Position numbers and translations under genes: made by a program
Part shown: piece after piece, positions 56,991-64,000 of the stretch
Layout: each line of letters opens with the position of its first letter
How positions within the stretch are numbered: the stretch's first letter is position 1
The notes under the pieces: generated by a model
Databases searched by the model: none
What the model saw: only the letters and a program-made list of their open reading frames with translations
What the model was told of the DNA's origin: nothing
Source of the DNA: DASYPQ01 sp036006425
GTDB lineage: Bacteria > Planctomycetota > UBA1135 > GCA-002686595
Reading direction: 5' to 3'
NCBI GenBank assembly: GCA_036006425.1
Contig: DASYPQ010000026.1
Coordinates: 62,001-126,000, forward strand
Length of the DNA stretch: 64,000 bases

Positions 56991-57246
56991 GCGCCTTCAG
57001 CCCGAGTTCCTTGCGCAGCCGCTCGTAGGCGACCGCGCGCCCGCCCTCCGCAAGCGCGGTCCTCGCTGCGGCGAGGTCCACCAAGTCCTCGAGCTCCTCC
57101 AGCCATGTGCAGTCTTCCATCGGGATCAGCGCCGCGAGATCCCGGCCGTGCCGTTGCAGGACGATGCGCTCGCCCTTGAAGACTCGAAGCAGGGTCTCCG
57201 AGAAGGTCTTGCGCGCGTCGGTGGCGGTCAGGCGGGTCTTGGGCAT
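56854..57246 (-). CDS. Phd/YefM-type antitoxin with out-of-phase extension
   Basis: This gene encodes an antitoxin of the Phd/YefM family. The DNA-binding N terminus reads TATDARKTFSETLLRVFKGE and VLQRHGRDLAALIPMED; a helical toxin-neutralising C terminus ends YERLRKELGLKA at about residue 86. In the present frame the reading continues 44 residues further, across the toxin gene, to a stop at 56854. In another frame a TGA at 56989-56987 would overlap the toxin's GTG in the usual GTGA manner. A one-base change near the end may therefore have extended the gene, or the frame may be a sequence error. It would repress its own operon. Confidence 0.78.
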   Translation of the reverse strand: MPKTRLTATDARKTFSETLLRVFKGERIVLQRHGRDLAALIPMEDCTWLEELEDLVDLAAARTALAEGGRAVAYERLRKELGLKARELPRARRSGREKAAHGAPARTARAGRRAHPGAGGGSATRRGKAP

Positions 57247-57316
57247 CTGGGGGATCTCGAGTGGGCAGGGAGGTTTCAGGTGACTTCGTTTTTTTCTGCG
57301 GAGAGGTCCGCCGCGC

Positions 57317-57346
57317 TTCTGTACAGAATAGCCGTTCTGTACGAAA
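57317..57346. promoter_or_regulatory. Tandem palindromic operator of the toxin-antitoxin operon
   Basis: TTCTGTACAGAA (57317-57328) is a perfect 12-bp palindrome. TTCTGTACGAAA (57335-57346) is an imperfect second copy, 18 bases further on. Read together they also form GTACAGAA-N6-TTCTGTAC. They lie 71-100 bases upstream of the antitoxin start, where Phd/YefM proteins usually bind and repress. A TATTCT hexamer at 57330-57325 on the minus strand could be the -10 within the operator. Confidence 0.6.
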
Positions 57347-57375
57347 TCGGCTCGCGGAATGCCTCGGGTGAAGGA

Positions 57376-57477
57376 GTACGGAGCCAGAGCAATTCCTCAA
57401 CGATTTCGGACCCACCACTGCGCAGCGATGCGCGATCGCGCTGCGGAAACCGTTGAGAAGTTGCTCTGGCTCCGTAC
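57376..57477. repeat. 102-bp palindromic element, copy 2
   Basis: This copy aligns with copy 1 over its full length with four differences. The outer 32 bases pair in 29 of 32 positions, and the centre has CGCAGCG (57421-57427) pairing with CGCTGCG (57439-57445). It lies 22 bases upstream of the radical SAM gene start, so it occupies that gene's leader or promoter and could affect its expression. Confidence 0.9.
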
Positions 57478-57499
57478 GCGATAGACTTCGGGATCCCGC

Positions 57500-58591
57500 A
57501 TGTCCCTTCTCTCCCTGGCCAAGTCCGGCGTCCGGAGCCTCCTCCCCGAGCCTGCTCGGGCCTGGGCGCGCCACGCTCTCGACGTCCTCGACACGGAGTG
57601 GCACTTCCTCTTCCACCGCAAGGCCATCCGCGAGCACCTCGAGCAGCTCCGCCGCATTCCGCGCGGCCTCCACGTCGAAGGCACGAACATCTGCAACGCC
57701 GAGTGCGTCTTCTGCGCCTATCCGCAGATGGAGCGCCGGAAGCAGACGATGTCGATGGACGACTTCCGTCGCGTCGTCGGCGAATACCTCGCGATGGGCG
57801 GCCACCACGTCTCGCTGACGCCGATCGTCGGCGATCCGTTCGTCGACAAGCACCTCTTCGAGCGCCTCGACTTCCTGATGGCCGAGCCGCGCGTGACCGG
57901 CATCAGCTTCTACACGAACGCGATCCTGATGACGCGCGAGAAGTGCGAGCGCCTGATGCGCTACGCATCGAAGCTCCACGTGCACGTCTCCTGGGGCGGC
58001 TTCGACAAGGCGACCTGGGACGAGATCATGGGTGTCCCCAAGTTCGAAGCGGCGCGCGACGCTGTGCTCGCCTTCCTCGAAGTGAAGCGGAAGACGCGCT
58101 CGAAGATCCCCTTCACGCTCGCGCTGCGCTGCCCGGATTCCGCCTGCGAGGGGCAGCTCTGGGAGACGCTGCGCGGAGCGGAGAACGAAGGGATGATCGA
58201 GATCGCGGGGATGCCCGACTACGACTCGTGGTCGGGGAAGATCACGCCCGAAGCGTTGCGGTCCGTCGGCCTGCGTCCGCGGCGAATGCCGTACAAGAAA
58301 GGCGCCTGCGAGCTCCTGTTCACGAAGCCCGTCGTGCTCGCGAACGGCGACGTGAATGCCTGCGCGTGCCGCGACGTCGAGGCGGAGCTCATCGTCGGCA
58401 ACGTGAACGAGCAGCCGCTCGCCTCGATCTGGGCCGGCGCGAAGATCGACGCGATCATCGAGGGGCACGAGAAGGGCGAGTTCCCGCCCGTGTGCCAGCG
58501 CTGCACGTACTTCGTCAGCGTCTACAACTCGCGGAAGTCGCGGACGTTCGAGAAGGACGGAAAGCTCGCGGGGAACTGGGCGGAGGACTAG
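57500..58591 (+). CDS. Radical SAM protein with SPASM-type C-terminal domain
   Basis: This gene encodes a 363-residue radical SAM enzyme. The cluster motif is CNAECVFC (about residues 65-72), followed by the SAM-binding VSLTPIVGDPFVD. The C-terminal part has cysteines in GACELLF, NACACRD and VCQRCTYF, the layout of a SPASM domain carrying auxiliary iron-sulfur clusters. Such enzymes modify peptides, sugars or cofactors; no precursor peptide gene is obvious here. Copy 2 of the palindromic repeat lies just upstream. It ends 4 bases before a convergent lipoprotein gene. Confidence 0.82.
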   Translation: MSLLSLAKSGVRSLLPEPARAWARHALDVLDTEWHFLFHRKAIREHLEQLRRIPRGLHVEGTNICNAECVFCAYPQMERRKQTMSMDDFRRVVGEYLAMGGHHVSLTPIVGDPFVDKHLFERLDFLMAEPRVTGISFYTNAILMTREKCERLMRYASKLHVHVSWGGFDKATWDEIMGVPKFEAARDAVLAFLEVKRKTRSKIPFTLALRCPDSACEGQLWETLRGAENEGMIEIAGMPDYDSWSGKITPEALRSVGLRPRRMPYKKGACELLFTKPVVLANGDVNACACRDVEAELIVGNVNEQPLASIWAGAKIDAIIEGHEKGEFPPVCQRCTYFVSVYNSRKSRTFEKDGKLAGNWAED

Positions 58592-58595
58592 GGCC

Positions 58596-59252
58596 CTACG
58601 ATTTCGGCATCGAGTCGATGAACGCGTTCGCCTCGCGGATCGACGCTTCCATCTGCTCGACGAGCTTCCCGATGTCGCCCTCGAGCGTCGCGCTCTGACC
58701 CTGCAGCGACGCGATCGCCTGCGCGTTCAGGTTGTGCTTCAGGAACAGCACGCGGTCCTTGAACGCCCCGAGCACGGGATGCATCGCATCCTCCGCGCGC
58801 CGCATCGTGCCGACGAGCTGGCTGCAGCGCGCCTTCGTCTGCTCGAGCTGCGCCGCGCTCTGCTTCCGCAACCCCGGGTCGGTGTACTCGCCGAGCTCCT
58901 TCTTCCACTCCGAGAAGATCGCGTTGGCGACGTCCTCGACCTTGTCGATGCGCGACTTCACCTCGCCAGCCTGCAACTCGCAGCGGTCGTACTCGGCGCT
59001 GAGCTTGTCGTAGAGCGCCTCGAGGTTCCCGCCCTGGAAGCCCGTCAGCGCCTTGAACTGGACGAGCGCGCTCTGGAACTGCTCCTTCGCCTCGCCCTGC
59101 TCGTCGCGCGCCTTCGCGACGCGGTCGACGAGGATCTCGCGCTTGTGGACGCCGAAGGCCTCCATCGTGTTGTAGTAGGCCGACTCGCAGGCCGCGAGCT
59201 GGGTCGCGCCGGCGAGGCCGAGGATCGCCGCGAGGAGAGGGGCAGTGCGCAT
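58596..59252 (-). CDS. DUF2959 family lipoprotein
   Basis: This gene encodes a 218-residue lipoprotein (lipobox LAAC at about residues 19-22) that begins ESAYYNTMEAFGVHKREILVD in the mature part. The rest is a helical coiled coil (residues 40-215). The N-terminal sequence with YYNTMEAFG and KREILVDRV is diagnostic for DUF2959, whose function is unknown. The ATG at 59252 gives the signal. The PqiA-like gene on the same strand lies 35 bases upstream. Confidence 0.8.
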   Translation of the reverse strand: MRTAPLLAAILGLAGATQLAACESAYYNTMEAFGVHKREILVDRVAKARDEQGEAKEQFQSALVQFKALTGFQGGNLEALYDKLSAEYDRCELQAGEVKSRIDKVEDVANAIFSEWKKELGEYTDPGLRKQSAAQLEQTKARCSQLVGTMRRAEDAMHPVLGAFKDRVLFLKHNLNAQAIASLQGQSATLEGDIGKLVEQMEASIREANAFIDSMPKS

Positions 59253-59287
59253 GGCGAGGAAGATAGTCGTCGCCGCGCGGAATTTCC

Positions 59288-59791
59288 CTACCCCCGCGGC
59301 TTCCGCGCGAGCCTTTCGATTCGCGCCCCGATGAACATCGTCAGCAGAACCGCCGCTCCGAACACGTACAGCCCGTTCTCCACTTTCACTTCCGCAAGCG
59401 GTCCGAGCTTCACCGCGACGATCAGCACCGCGACGATGTAGACGTCGAGCATCGACCACTTCCCGAGCTTGTCGAGCCACTTGAGCACCGCCGAACGCTG
59501 CCCGGCGTCCGTTCGCCCGAACCAGATCCAGTAGAGCAGCGCGAGCTTCGCGATCGGGAACACCACCGACCAGAAGAAGACGACCGTCGCGAGCACGTAC
59601 TGGTGATCCTGCGCGAGCCCGAACACGCCCGTCACGACGGAGTAGCTGTTCTCCCAGAACAGCATCTTCTCGATGTGCAGCAGCGGGAGGTACAGCCCCA
59701 GCGCGAGCAGCACGCTCGCCGCGCACAGCACGAGGGGCGTGATCCAGTCGCGGGGATGCGCCCGGCGCAGGGAGACGACGGCGCGGCTCAC
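59288..59791 (-). CDS. PqiA-like integral membrane protein
   Basis: This gene encodes a 167-residue protein with one paraquat-inducible-protein-A domain of four membrane helices. The segments LGLYLPLLHIEKMLFWENSYSV, WSVVFPIAKLALLYWIWFG and KWSMLDVYIVAVLIVAVKLG are typical. PqiA proteins usually have two such domains and act with PqiB/MCE proteins in envelope lipid transport; here only one domain is present and no MCE gene is adjacent. The start is GTG at 59791. It runs divergently from the MASE1 kinase gene, with about 56-90 bases between. Confidence 0.82.
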   Translation of the reverse strand: MSRAVVSLRRAHPRDWITPLVLCAASVLLALGLYLPLLHIEKMLFWENSYSVVTGVFGLAQDHQYVLATVVFFWSVVFPIAKLALLYWIWFGRTDAGQRSAVLKWLDKLGKWSMLDVYIVAVLIVAVKLGPLAEVKVENGLYVFGAAVLLTMFIGARIERLARKPRG

Positions 59792-59847
59792 TCGGGCCCG
59801 AGCCTACTCGACCGCGCGCCGCCGGACGAGCCGACTCGCCGCTCACG

Positions 59848-62154
59848 GTGCCCCGTCGAAACCTGCTAGCTTGGGCGTCCGTGCTGCGAAAGGTCGGTCT
59901 TCCCGCCTTCCGGATCGCGGTCGTCGCTCTCGCCTACTTCCTCGCCGGACGCCTCCTCAGCGTCGTCGAAGTCCCCGAAGGGTACGCGACGGCCGTGTGG
60001 CCTCCCGCCGGGATCGCCTTGGCTGCGGCGATCCTCTGGGGGCCATCGGTTCTCCCCGGCGTCTGGCTCGGGTCGTTCGGGATCCACCTGACGCGCGAAG
60101 CCGGAACTCTCCCCGCGCTCTGGCTCGCGATCGGCTCGACCTTGCAAGCCGCGGCCGGCCTCGCCCTCACGCGCCGGATGGTGAAACGCGCCAACCCGAT
60201 GGACTTCGGGCAACCCGGGCCGCGCGCGCTCCTCGTCGCGGGGCCGCTCTCCTGCTTCGTCAGCCCGACGTGGGGCGTCTTCACGCTCGTGGTGCTCGGC
60301 CGCATCGCGCAGGCCGACGCCCCGTTCAACTGGGCCGCGTGGTGGGTCGGCGACACGATCGGCGTGATCCTCTTCGTTCCCGCGGTGCTCGCATGGACCG
60401 CCCAGCCGGCGGAGATCTGGCGCCGCCGGCGCTGGACGCTCACCGCCCCGCTGCTCGCGTGCTTCATCGGAGTCGTCGCGATCTACGCCTTCGCGCAGAC
60501 GTGGGATCGCCGGGAAGCCGAGAACCAGTCCCGCGAGCACCACAAAGTGATCGCGGAAGCGATCCACCGCGAGATCCGCCAGGCCGCGGAGAACGTGATC
60601 GGGCTCGGGTCCTTCTTCGATGCGTCGAACGTCGTCGAGCGCGACGAATTCGCCGTGTTCGCGGCGCCGAAGCTCGAGCGCGCCTCCGGCCTCAGCGCGC
60701 TGACCTGGAATCCCGTCGTGCGACGCAGCGAACGCGCGCCGATGGAGACCGCGATGCGGGCCCACGGCTTCCCCGACTTCACCTTCCAGGAGTACGGCCT
60801 TGCGGGCGAGCTGCGCCCCGCGGCGGAGCGCGATCGCTACTTCCCGATCCTCTTCATCGAGCCTCAGAAGACGTACGAGTCCCTGCTCGGGTTCGACATC
60901 GCCTCCGAGCCGGTGCGTGCTGCGGCGATCGAACGAGCGATCGAGGACGGTCGGCCGACCGTCTCGCGCAGGATCCACCTCCTGCAGGAGATCGGACCGG
61001 GCTGGGGAGCGCTGCTGATGGCGCCCGTGTACCGGAAGGAGACGCCGCATCGATCTACGGAGGAACGCCGCGCGGCGATCGACGGCGTCGTCGTCGGCGT
61101 CCTGCAGGTGCAGAAGCTCGTCGAGCAGGCCGTCGCGGGCCGCGAGACACAGGGTCTCGTGATCCGCGTGCGCGACTCCGACGCCGGCGCCGGAGAGTCC
61201 CTGCTGTACGGCAAGGAGGCGGCGACGGGCGAAGGGAAGCCCGACGTGCTCGAGTGGAGCGCGGGCGGGCGCCGCTGGCAGATCGAGATCGCGAACGCCG
61301 GTCCCCCGCCGCGAGCCGAGTCGGCGTGGATCGTCCTCCTGGCGGGCGTCGGGCTCGCCGGCCTCTTCGTCGCGTTCGTCCTCGAGGTCGCGACGCGCCA
61401 GACGGAAGTCGAGCGCATCGTCGCGCTGCGGACGCGGGAGCTCGGGCGGGCGAACGACGAGCTGCAGAAGAGCAATATCGAGCTGCAGCGCTTCGCGCAC
61501 GTCGCGTCGCACGACTTGCGCGAGCCGCTGCGTGCGCTCGGAGCCTACGCCCAGCTCCTGAACGAGTCGGCCGACGCGCTCACCCCCGATCACCGGAAGT
61601 TCCTCGAGCGCATCGTCCACGCCGCGCACCGCATGCAGACGCTCGTCGACGACCTGCTCGCGCTCTCCCGCGTCGAAGGCAGCGTCGCGACGATGTCCGC
61701 CGTCCCCGTCGGCCAGCTCGTCGACATGGCGCTCGAGAACCTGGAGCCGCGCATCGAAGCCGCCGGCGCCGTCGTGGAGATCGGCGAACTGCCGGAGGTG
61801 ACTTGCGACGCGAGCCCGATCGTCCAGCTCTTCCAGAACCTGATCGGCAACGCCGTGAAATTCCGCCGACCCGGCGTCGCTCCGCGCGTGCACATCGAGG
61901 GACGCCGCGTCGGACGTTTCTGGGAATTCGCCGTGCGCGACAACGGGATCGGCATCGCGCCGGAACACCACGAGCGCGTGTTCGAGATGTTCGAGCGTCT
62001 GCACCCGCGCGAGCGCTACGGCGGCACGGGCATCGGCCTCGCGATCTGCCGCAAGATCGTCGAGCGCCACGGCGGGAGGATCTGGGTAGAATCACCGCCC
62101 GAGGGAGGCAGCGTGTTCCGCTTCACGCTGCGAGCGGAAGGAGGCACGGAATGA
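59848..62154 (+). CDS. MASE1-CHASE-type hybrid-free histidine kinase
   Basis: This gene encodes a membrane histidine kinase of 757-768 residues. An N-terminal MASE1 domain of about eight helices (YATAVWPPAGIALAAAILWG is typical) is followed by a CHASE-type sensor domain (about residues 220-430) and another membrane helix. The dimerisation helix has HVASHDLREPLRALGAYAQL, and the ATPase boxes are FQNLIGNAVKFRRP and GGTGIGLAICRKIVE. This H-box resembles cyanobacterial-phytochrome-type kinases. The start is GTG at 59848; GTG at 59881 is equally possible and gives a cleaner first helix. It ends in ATGA with the response regulator. Confidence 0.88.
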   Translation: MPRRNLLAWASVLRKVGLPAFRIAVVALAYFLAGRLLSVVEVPEGYATAVWPPAGIALAAAILWGPSVLPGVWLGSFGIHLTREAGTLPALWLAIGSTLQAAAGLALTRRMVKRANPMDFGQPGPRALLVAGPLSCFVSPTWGVFTLVVLGRIAQADAPFNWAAWWVGDTIGVILFVPAVLAWTAQPAEIWRRRRWTLTAPLLACFIGVVAIYAFAQTWDRREAENQSREHHKVIAEAIHREIRQAAENVIGLGSFFDASNVVERDEFAVFAAPKLERASGLSALTWNPVVRRSERAPMETAMRAHGFPDFTFQEYGLAGELRPAAERDRYFPILFIEPQKTYESLLGFDIASEPVRAAAIERAIEDGRPTVSRRIHLLQEIGPGWGALLMAPVYRKETPHRSTEERRAAIDGVVVGVLQVQKLVEQAVAGRETQGLVIRVRDSDAGAGESLLYGKEAATGEGKPDVLEWSAGGRRWQIEIANAGPPPRAESAWIVLLAGVGLAGLFVAFVLEVATRQTEVERIVALRTRELGRANDELQKSNIELQRFAHVASHDLREPLRALGAYAQLLNESADALTPDHRKFLERIVHAAHRMQTLVDDLLALSRVEGSVATMSAVPVGQLVDMALENLEPRIEAAGAVVEIGELPEVTCDASPIVQLFQNLIGNAVKFRRPGVAPRVHIEGRRVGRFWEFAVRDNGIGIAPEHHERVFEMFERLHPRERYGGTGIGLAICRKIVERHGGRIWVESPPEGGSVFRFTLRAEGGTE

Positions 62155-62558
62155 CGGGCGTGCACGTCCTGATGATCGACGACAGCGAAGACGACGCCGT
62201 GCTCTTCGCGACGGTGTTCGCGCAGGCGAAGTCGGGGTTCGAGTTCGCCTACACGCTCGACGCCGACGAAGGCATCCGTCGGTTGCAGTCGGAAGGCAGC
62301 CGGACCCGGCTCGTGCTCCTCGACGTCAAGCTGACCGGCCGCGACGGCAAGGAAGTCCTCGCGCAGATCCGGCGGACGCCGTCGATCCAGCATCTGCCCG
62401 TCGTCGTGCTGTCGTCGTCGGACGCGCCGGCCGACGTGCGCGAGAGCTACCGGCTCGGAGCCAATGCGTACATCCAGAAGCCGGCGGACCTCGACGGCTG
62501 CAGGCGGTTCGTCACCGTGCTCGCCGACTTCTGGCTCCGGACCGCGTCGCTACCGTAG
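62151..62558 (+). CDS. Single-domain response regulator (Rcp1/CheY-like)
   Basis: This gene encodes a 135-residue receiver-only response regulator. The acid pocket is MIDDSEDD, the phosphorylated Asp lies in LLDVKLTGRDGKEVL, the switch residue follows VVVLSSSD and the lysine is in YIQKPADL. It lacks an output domain, so it would act by protein contact, as Rcp1 and similar regulators do. A strong ribosome site AAGGAGG precedes the ATG, and the start overlaps the kinase stop as ATGA. Its last nine bases overlap the convergent dbpA gene. Confidence 0.92.
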   Translation: MTGVHVLMIDDSEDDAVLFATVFAQAKSGFEFAYTLDADEGIRRLQSEGSRTRLVLLDVKLTGRDGKEVLAQIRRTPSIQHLPVVVLSSSDAPADVRESYRLGANAYIQKPADLDGCRRFVTVLADFWLRTASLP

Positions 62559-63950
62559 ACGCGGCGCGGGCTCGGGCAGCATGCGCACCTGCACGGACCG
62601 GCCCTTCACCTTGCCCGCGGAGAGCTTCCGCAGCGCTTCGGCCGCGATCCGCCGCTCGACCGCGACGTAGGTCGCGAACGCGTTCACGTCGATCTTGCCG
62701 ACCTGCGCGGCACGGAACCCCGCCTCCCCCGTCAGCGCGCCGAGCACGTCGCCGGCGCGGATCTTCTCCCTGCGGCCCCCGAGGATCTGCAGTGTCGCCA
62801 TCCGCGGGAAGAGTGCCTCGGGACTCGCGCGCGTGAGCTCGAGGAGGGCGTGCCACGCGCAGGGCGTCCCCTGCGCCGCCTCGATGCGCGCGACGCGCGA
62901 CTCCTCGTGCGCATTCGCGAGCGTGAAGGCCCAGCCTTCCTCGTCGACGCGGCCCGTGCGCCCGATGCGGTGCACGTGCACCTCCGGATCGGGCGTCACG
63001 TCGACGTTGACGACGGCTTCGAGCTCGGCGATGTCGAGTCCCCGCGCGGCGACGTCCGTCGCGACGAGCACCGAGCAGCTCCGGTTCCCGAACTGCACGA
63101 GCACCTGGTCGCGCTCGCGCTGCTCGAGATCGCCGTGGAGCGCGAGAGCGACGATGCCGCGGCGCTCGAGGTGCGCCAGGAGATCGCGGCAGCGCTGCTT
63201 CGTGTTGCAGAACGCGAGGGTGCGGTCGGGCCGGAAGTGCTCGAGGAGGCGGACGACGGCCTCGAAGCGCTCCGCGTCCTCGATGCGGTAGAAGCGCTGG
63301 CGGATCTTCGACGGGGCGTGCTTCTCGGTGAGGAACACCTGCTCGGGCGCCCGCTGGAACCGCCGGCTCAGCGAGGCGATGCCCTCCGGGTACGTCGCGG
63401 AGAAGAGCAGCGTCTGTCGATCGCCGGGGCAGTGCTCCACGACCTGGACGATGTCGTCGAAGAAGCCCATGTCGAGCATGCGATCGGCCTCGTCGAGGAC
63501 GAGCGTCCGGAGTCCGCGGAGCTCGAGGCTCCCGCGCGCGAGGTGATCGAGGATCCGCCCCGGCGTCCCGACGACGACGTGGGCGCCGTGCTCGAGGCTC
63601 GCGAGCTGCGGCCGGATCGGGGTGCCGCCGCACACGGTGAGCACCTTGATGTTCCCGTCGGCGCGCGCGATGCGCCGGATCTCCGCGCTCACCTGCTGCG
63701 AGAGCTCGCGCGTCGGGCACAGGACGAGCGCCTGCACGCCCGCGAACGGGGGATTCAATCTCGAGAGGAGCGCGAGCGCGAACGCGGCGGTCTTGCCGCT
63801 GCCGGTCTTCGCCTGCGCGATCAGGTCGCGCCCGGCGAGCGCGAGCGGGAGGCTCGCCGCCTGGATCGGCGTCATGCTCGTGTACCCGAGCTGCGCGAGG
63901 TTGGCGACGGTCGCGGGCGGCAGCGCGAGCTGGCTGAACGGGTGTCCCAC
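62550..63950 (-). CDS. dbpA: DbpA-type DEAD-box RNA helicase
   Basis: This gene encodes a 466-residue DEAD-box helicase. Motifs are Q (LGYTSMTPIQAASLP), I AKTGSGKT, Ia PTRELSQQV, II LDEADRML, III SATYPEG, V ATDVAARGLDI and VI HRIGRTGR. The C-terminal part after residue 375 (RMATLQILGGRREKIRAGDV and LSAGKVKGRSVQVRML) is the DbpA RNA-binding domain, which binds hairpin 92 of 23S rRNA in large-subunit assembly. The start is GTG at 63950. Its 3' end overlaps the receiver gene on the other strand. Confidence 0.93.
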   Translation of the reverse strand: MGHPFSQLALPPATVANLAQLGYTSMTPIQAASLPLALAGRDLIAQAKTGSGKTAAFALALLSRLNPPFAGVQALVLCPTRELSQQVSAEIRRIARADGNIKVLTVCGGTPIRPQLASLEHGAHVVVGTPGRILDHLARGSLELRGLRTLVLDEADRMLDMGFFDDIVQVVEHCPGDRQTLLFSATYPEGIASLSRRFQRAPEQVFLTEKHAPSKIRQRFYRIEDAERFEAVVRLLEHFRPDRTLAFCNTKQRCRDLLAHLERRGIVALALHGDLEQRERDQVLVQFGNRSCSVLVATDVAARGLDIAELEAVVNVDVTPDPEVHVHRIGRTGRVDEEGWAFTLANAHEESRVARIEAAQGTPCAWHALLELTRASPEALFPRMATLQILGGRREKIRAGDVLGALTGEAGFRAAQVGKIDVNAFATYVAVERRIAAEALRKLSAGKVKGRSVQVRMLPEPAPRLR

Positions 63951-63971
63951 GCGGATCCGGGTCGCGCGGGC

Positions 63972-64000
63972 TCAGTCGACGAGCCGGACGTCCCAGTAGC
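63972..64000 (-). CDS. C-terminal end of an unknown gene entering from the right edge
   Basis: On the minus strand the last bases of the window read YWDVRLVD followed by TGA at 63974-63972. The next gene downstream, dbpA, starts 21 bases later. Only nine codons can be seen, so no function can be assigned, and the frame itself is uncertain. Confidence 0.3.

Larger units (their letters stand above)
54323..57477. mobile_element. Putative acquired islet bracketed by direct 102-bp palindromic repeats
   Basis: Two copies of a 102-bp palindromic element (54323-54424 and 57376-57477), in the same orientation, bracket a propeller-protein gene and a toxin-antitoxin pair. The propeller gene is less GC-rich than neighbours in the lines I counted: 36 of 60 G+C at 55681-55740 against 41 of 60 at 53941-54000. 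No transposase lies inside and no target-site duplication is visible at the outer edges. Acquisition as one unit is an inference; independent insertion of the two repeats is possible. Confidence 0.5.

Noticed and set aside
56987..58468. 493-codon minus-strand frame covering the antitoxin and the radical SAM gene
   Set aside because: It is antisense to a clear radical SAM enzyme and in the wrong frame for the antitoxin; only its TGA at 56989-56987 is of interest as a possible ancestral antitoxin stop.

Overview
The window is dense, very GC-rich bacterial chromosome with about 53 protein genes, one tRNA and short intergenic gaps. The features that suggest the organism are lipoproteins and secreted proteins with Pro/Ala-rich linkers, DUF1573 and HEAT/VWA secreted proteins, an ECF sigma factor with a Cys/His tail in an operon with a Ser/Thr kinase, an excisionase-like HTH protein with a C-terminal membrane segment, a Rho with a long N-terminal extension, and frequent GTG/TTG starts. 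Together they point to a high-GC Gram-negative-type bacterium, most likely a planctomycete. This is inference from gene content, not a phylogeny.

Layout. 1-4.5 kb: end of a glycosyltransferase, an AceE-type dehydrogenase E1 and a Nudix hydrolase. 4.5-8.3 kb (minus): rho, a membrane glycosyltransferase, and a tRNA-Pro(CGG) with a good sigma-70-type promoter. 8.4-13.6 kb (minus): a secreted HEAT/VWA protein, a membrane-anchored acidic protein and SelB. 13.6-16.5 kb (minus): a three-gene two-component operon with a candidate regulator box at its promoter. 16.5-25 kb: a YhcC-type radical SAM gene (plus), then a minus-strand run of zinc-ribbon protein, rpoD, dnaG, rsmA, an FGE-like lipoprotein and an OmpA-like lipoprotein. 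25-31 kb (minus): a membrane-tethered HTH protein, a secreted protein, two CNNM/HlyC-type proteins, a histidine kinase and PilC/GspF. 31.3-36.4 kb: a DUF1579 gene (plus), then pilB-like, pilT and a second pilB-like ATPase (minus). 36.5-43.3 kb: DUF1573 lipoprotein, lipoprotein plus pyruvate phosphate dikinase, and an M28 peptidase. 43.3-47.4 kb (minus): a degenerate REC-GGDEF protein and a coupled FHA / Ser-Thr kinase / ECF sigma operon. 47.5-52 kb (minus): yebC, rpsI, rplM, two membrane genes, an FtsQ-like POTRA protein and a small protein. 52.2-54.3 kb (plus): a Ski2-like helicase.

54,323-57,477 stands out. Two nearly identical 102-bp palindromic elements in direct orientation bracket a secreted Asp-box propeller protein and a RelE/Phd-type toxin-antitoxin pair with a tandem palindromic operator. 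The propeller gene is visibly less GC-rich than its neighbours. This looks like an acquired islet. The window ends with a SPASM-type radical SAM protein, a DUF2959 lipoprotein, a PqiA-like membrane protein, a MASE1 histidine kinase coupled to a single-domain response regulator, DbpA, and the last codons of one more gene.

Neighbouring genes often overlap by four bases (GTGA, ATGA or TTGA), so translational coupling appears to be the normal operon arrangement here.
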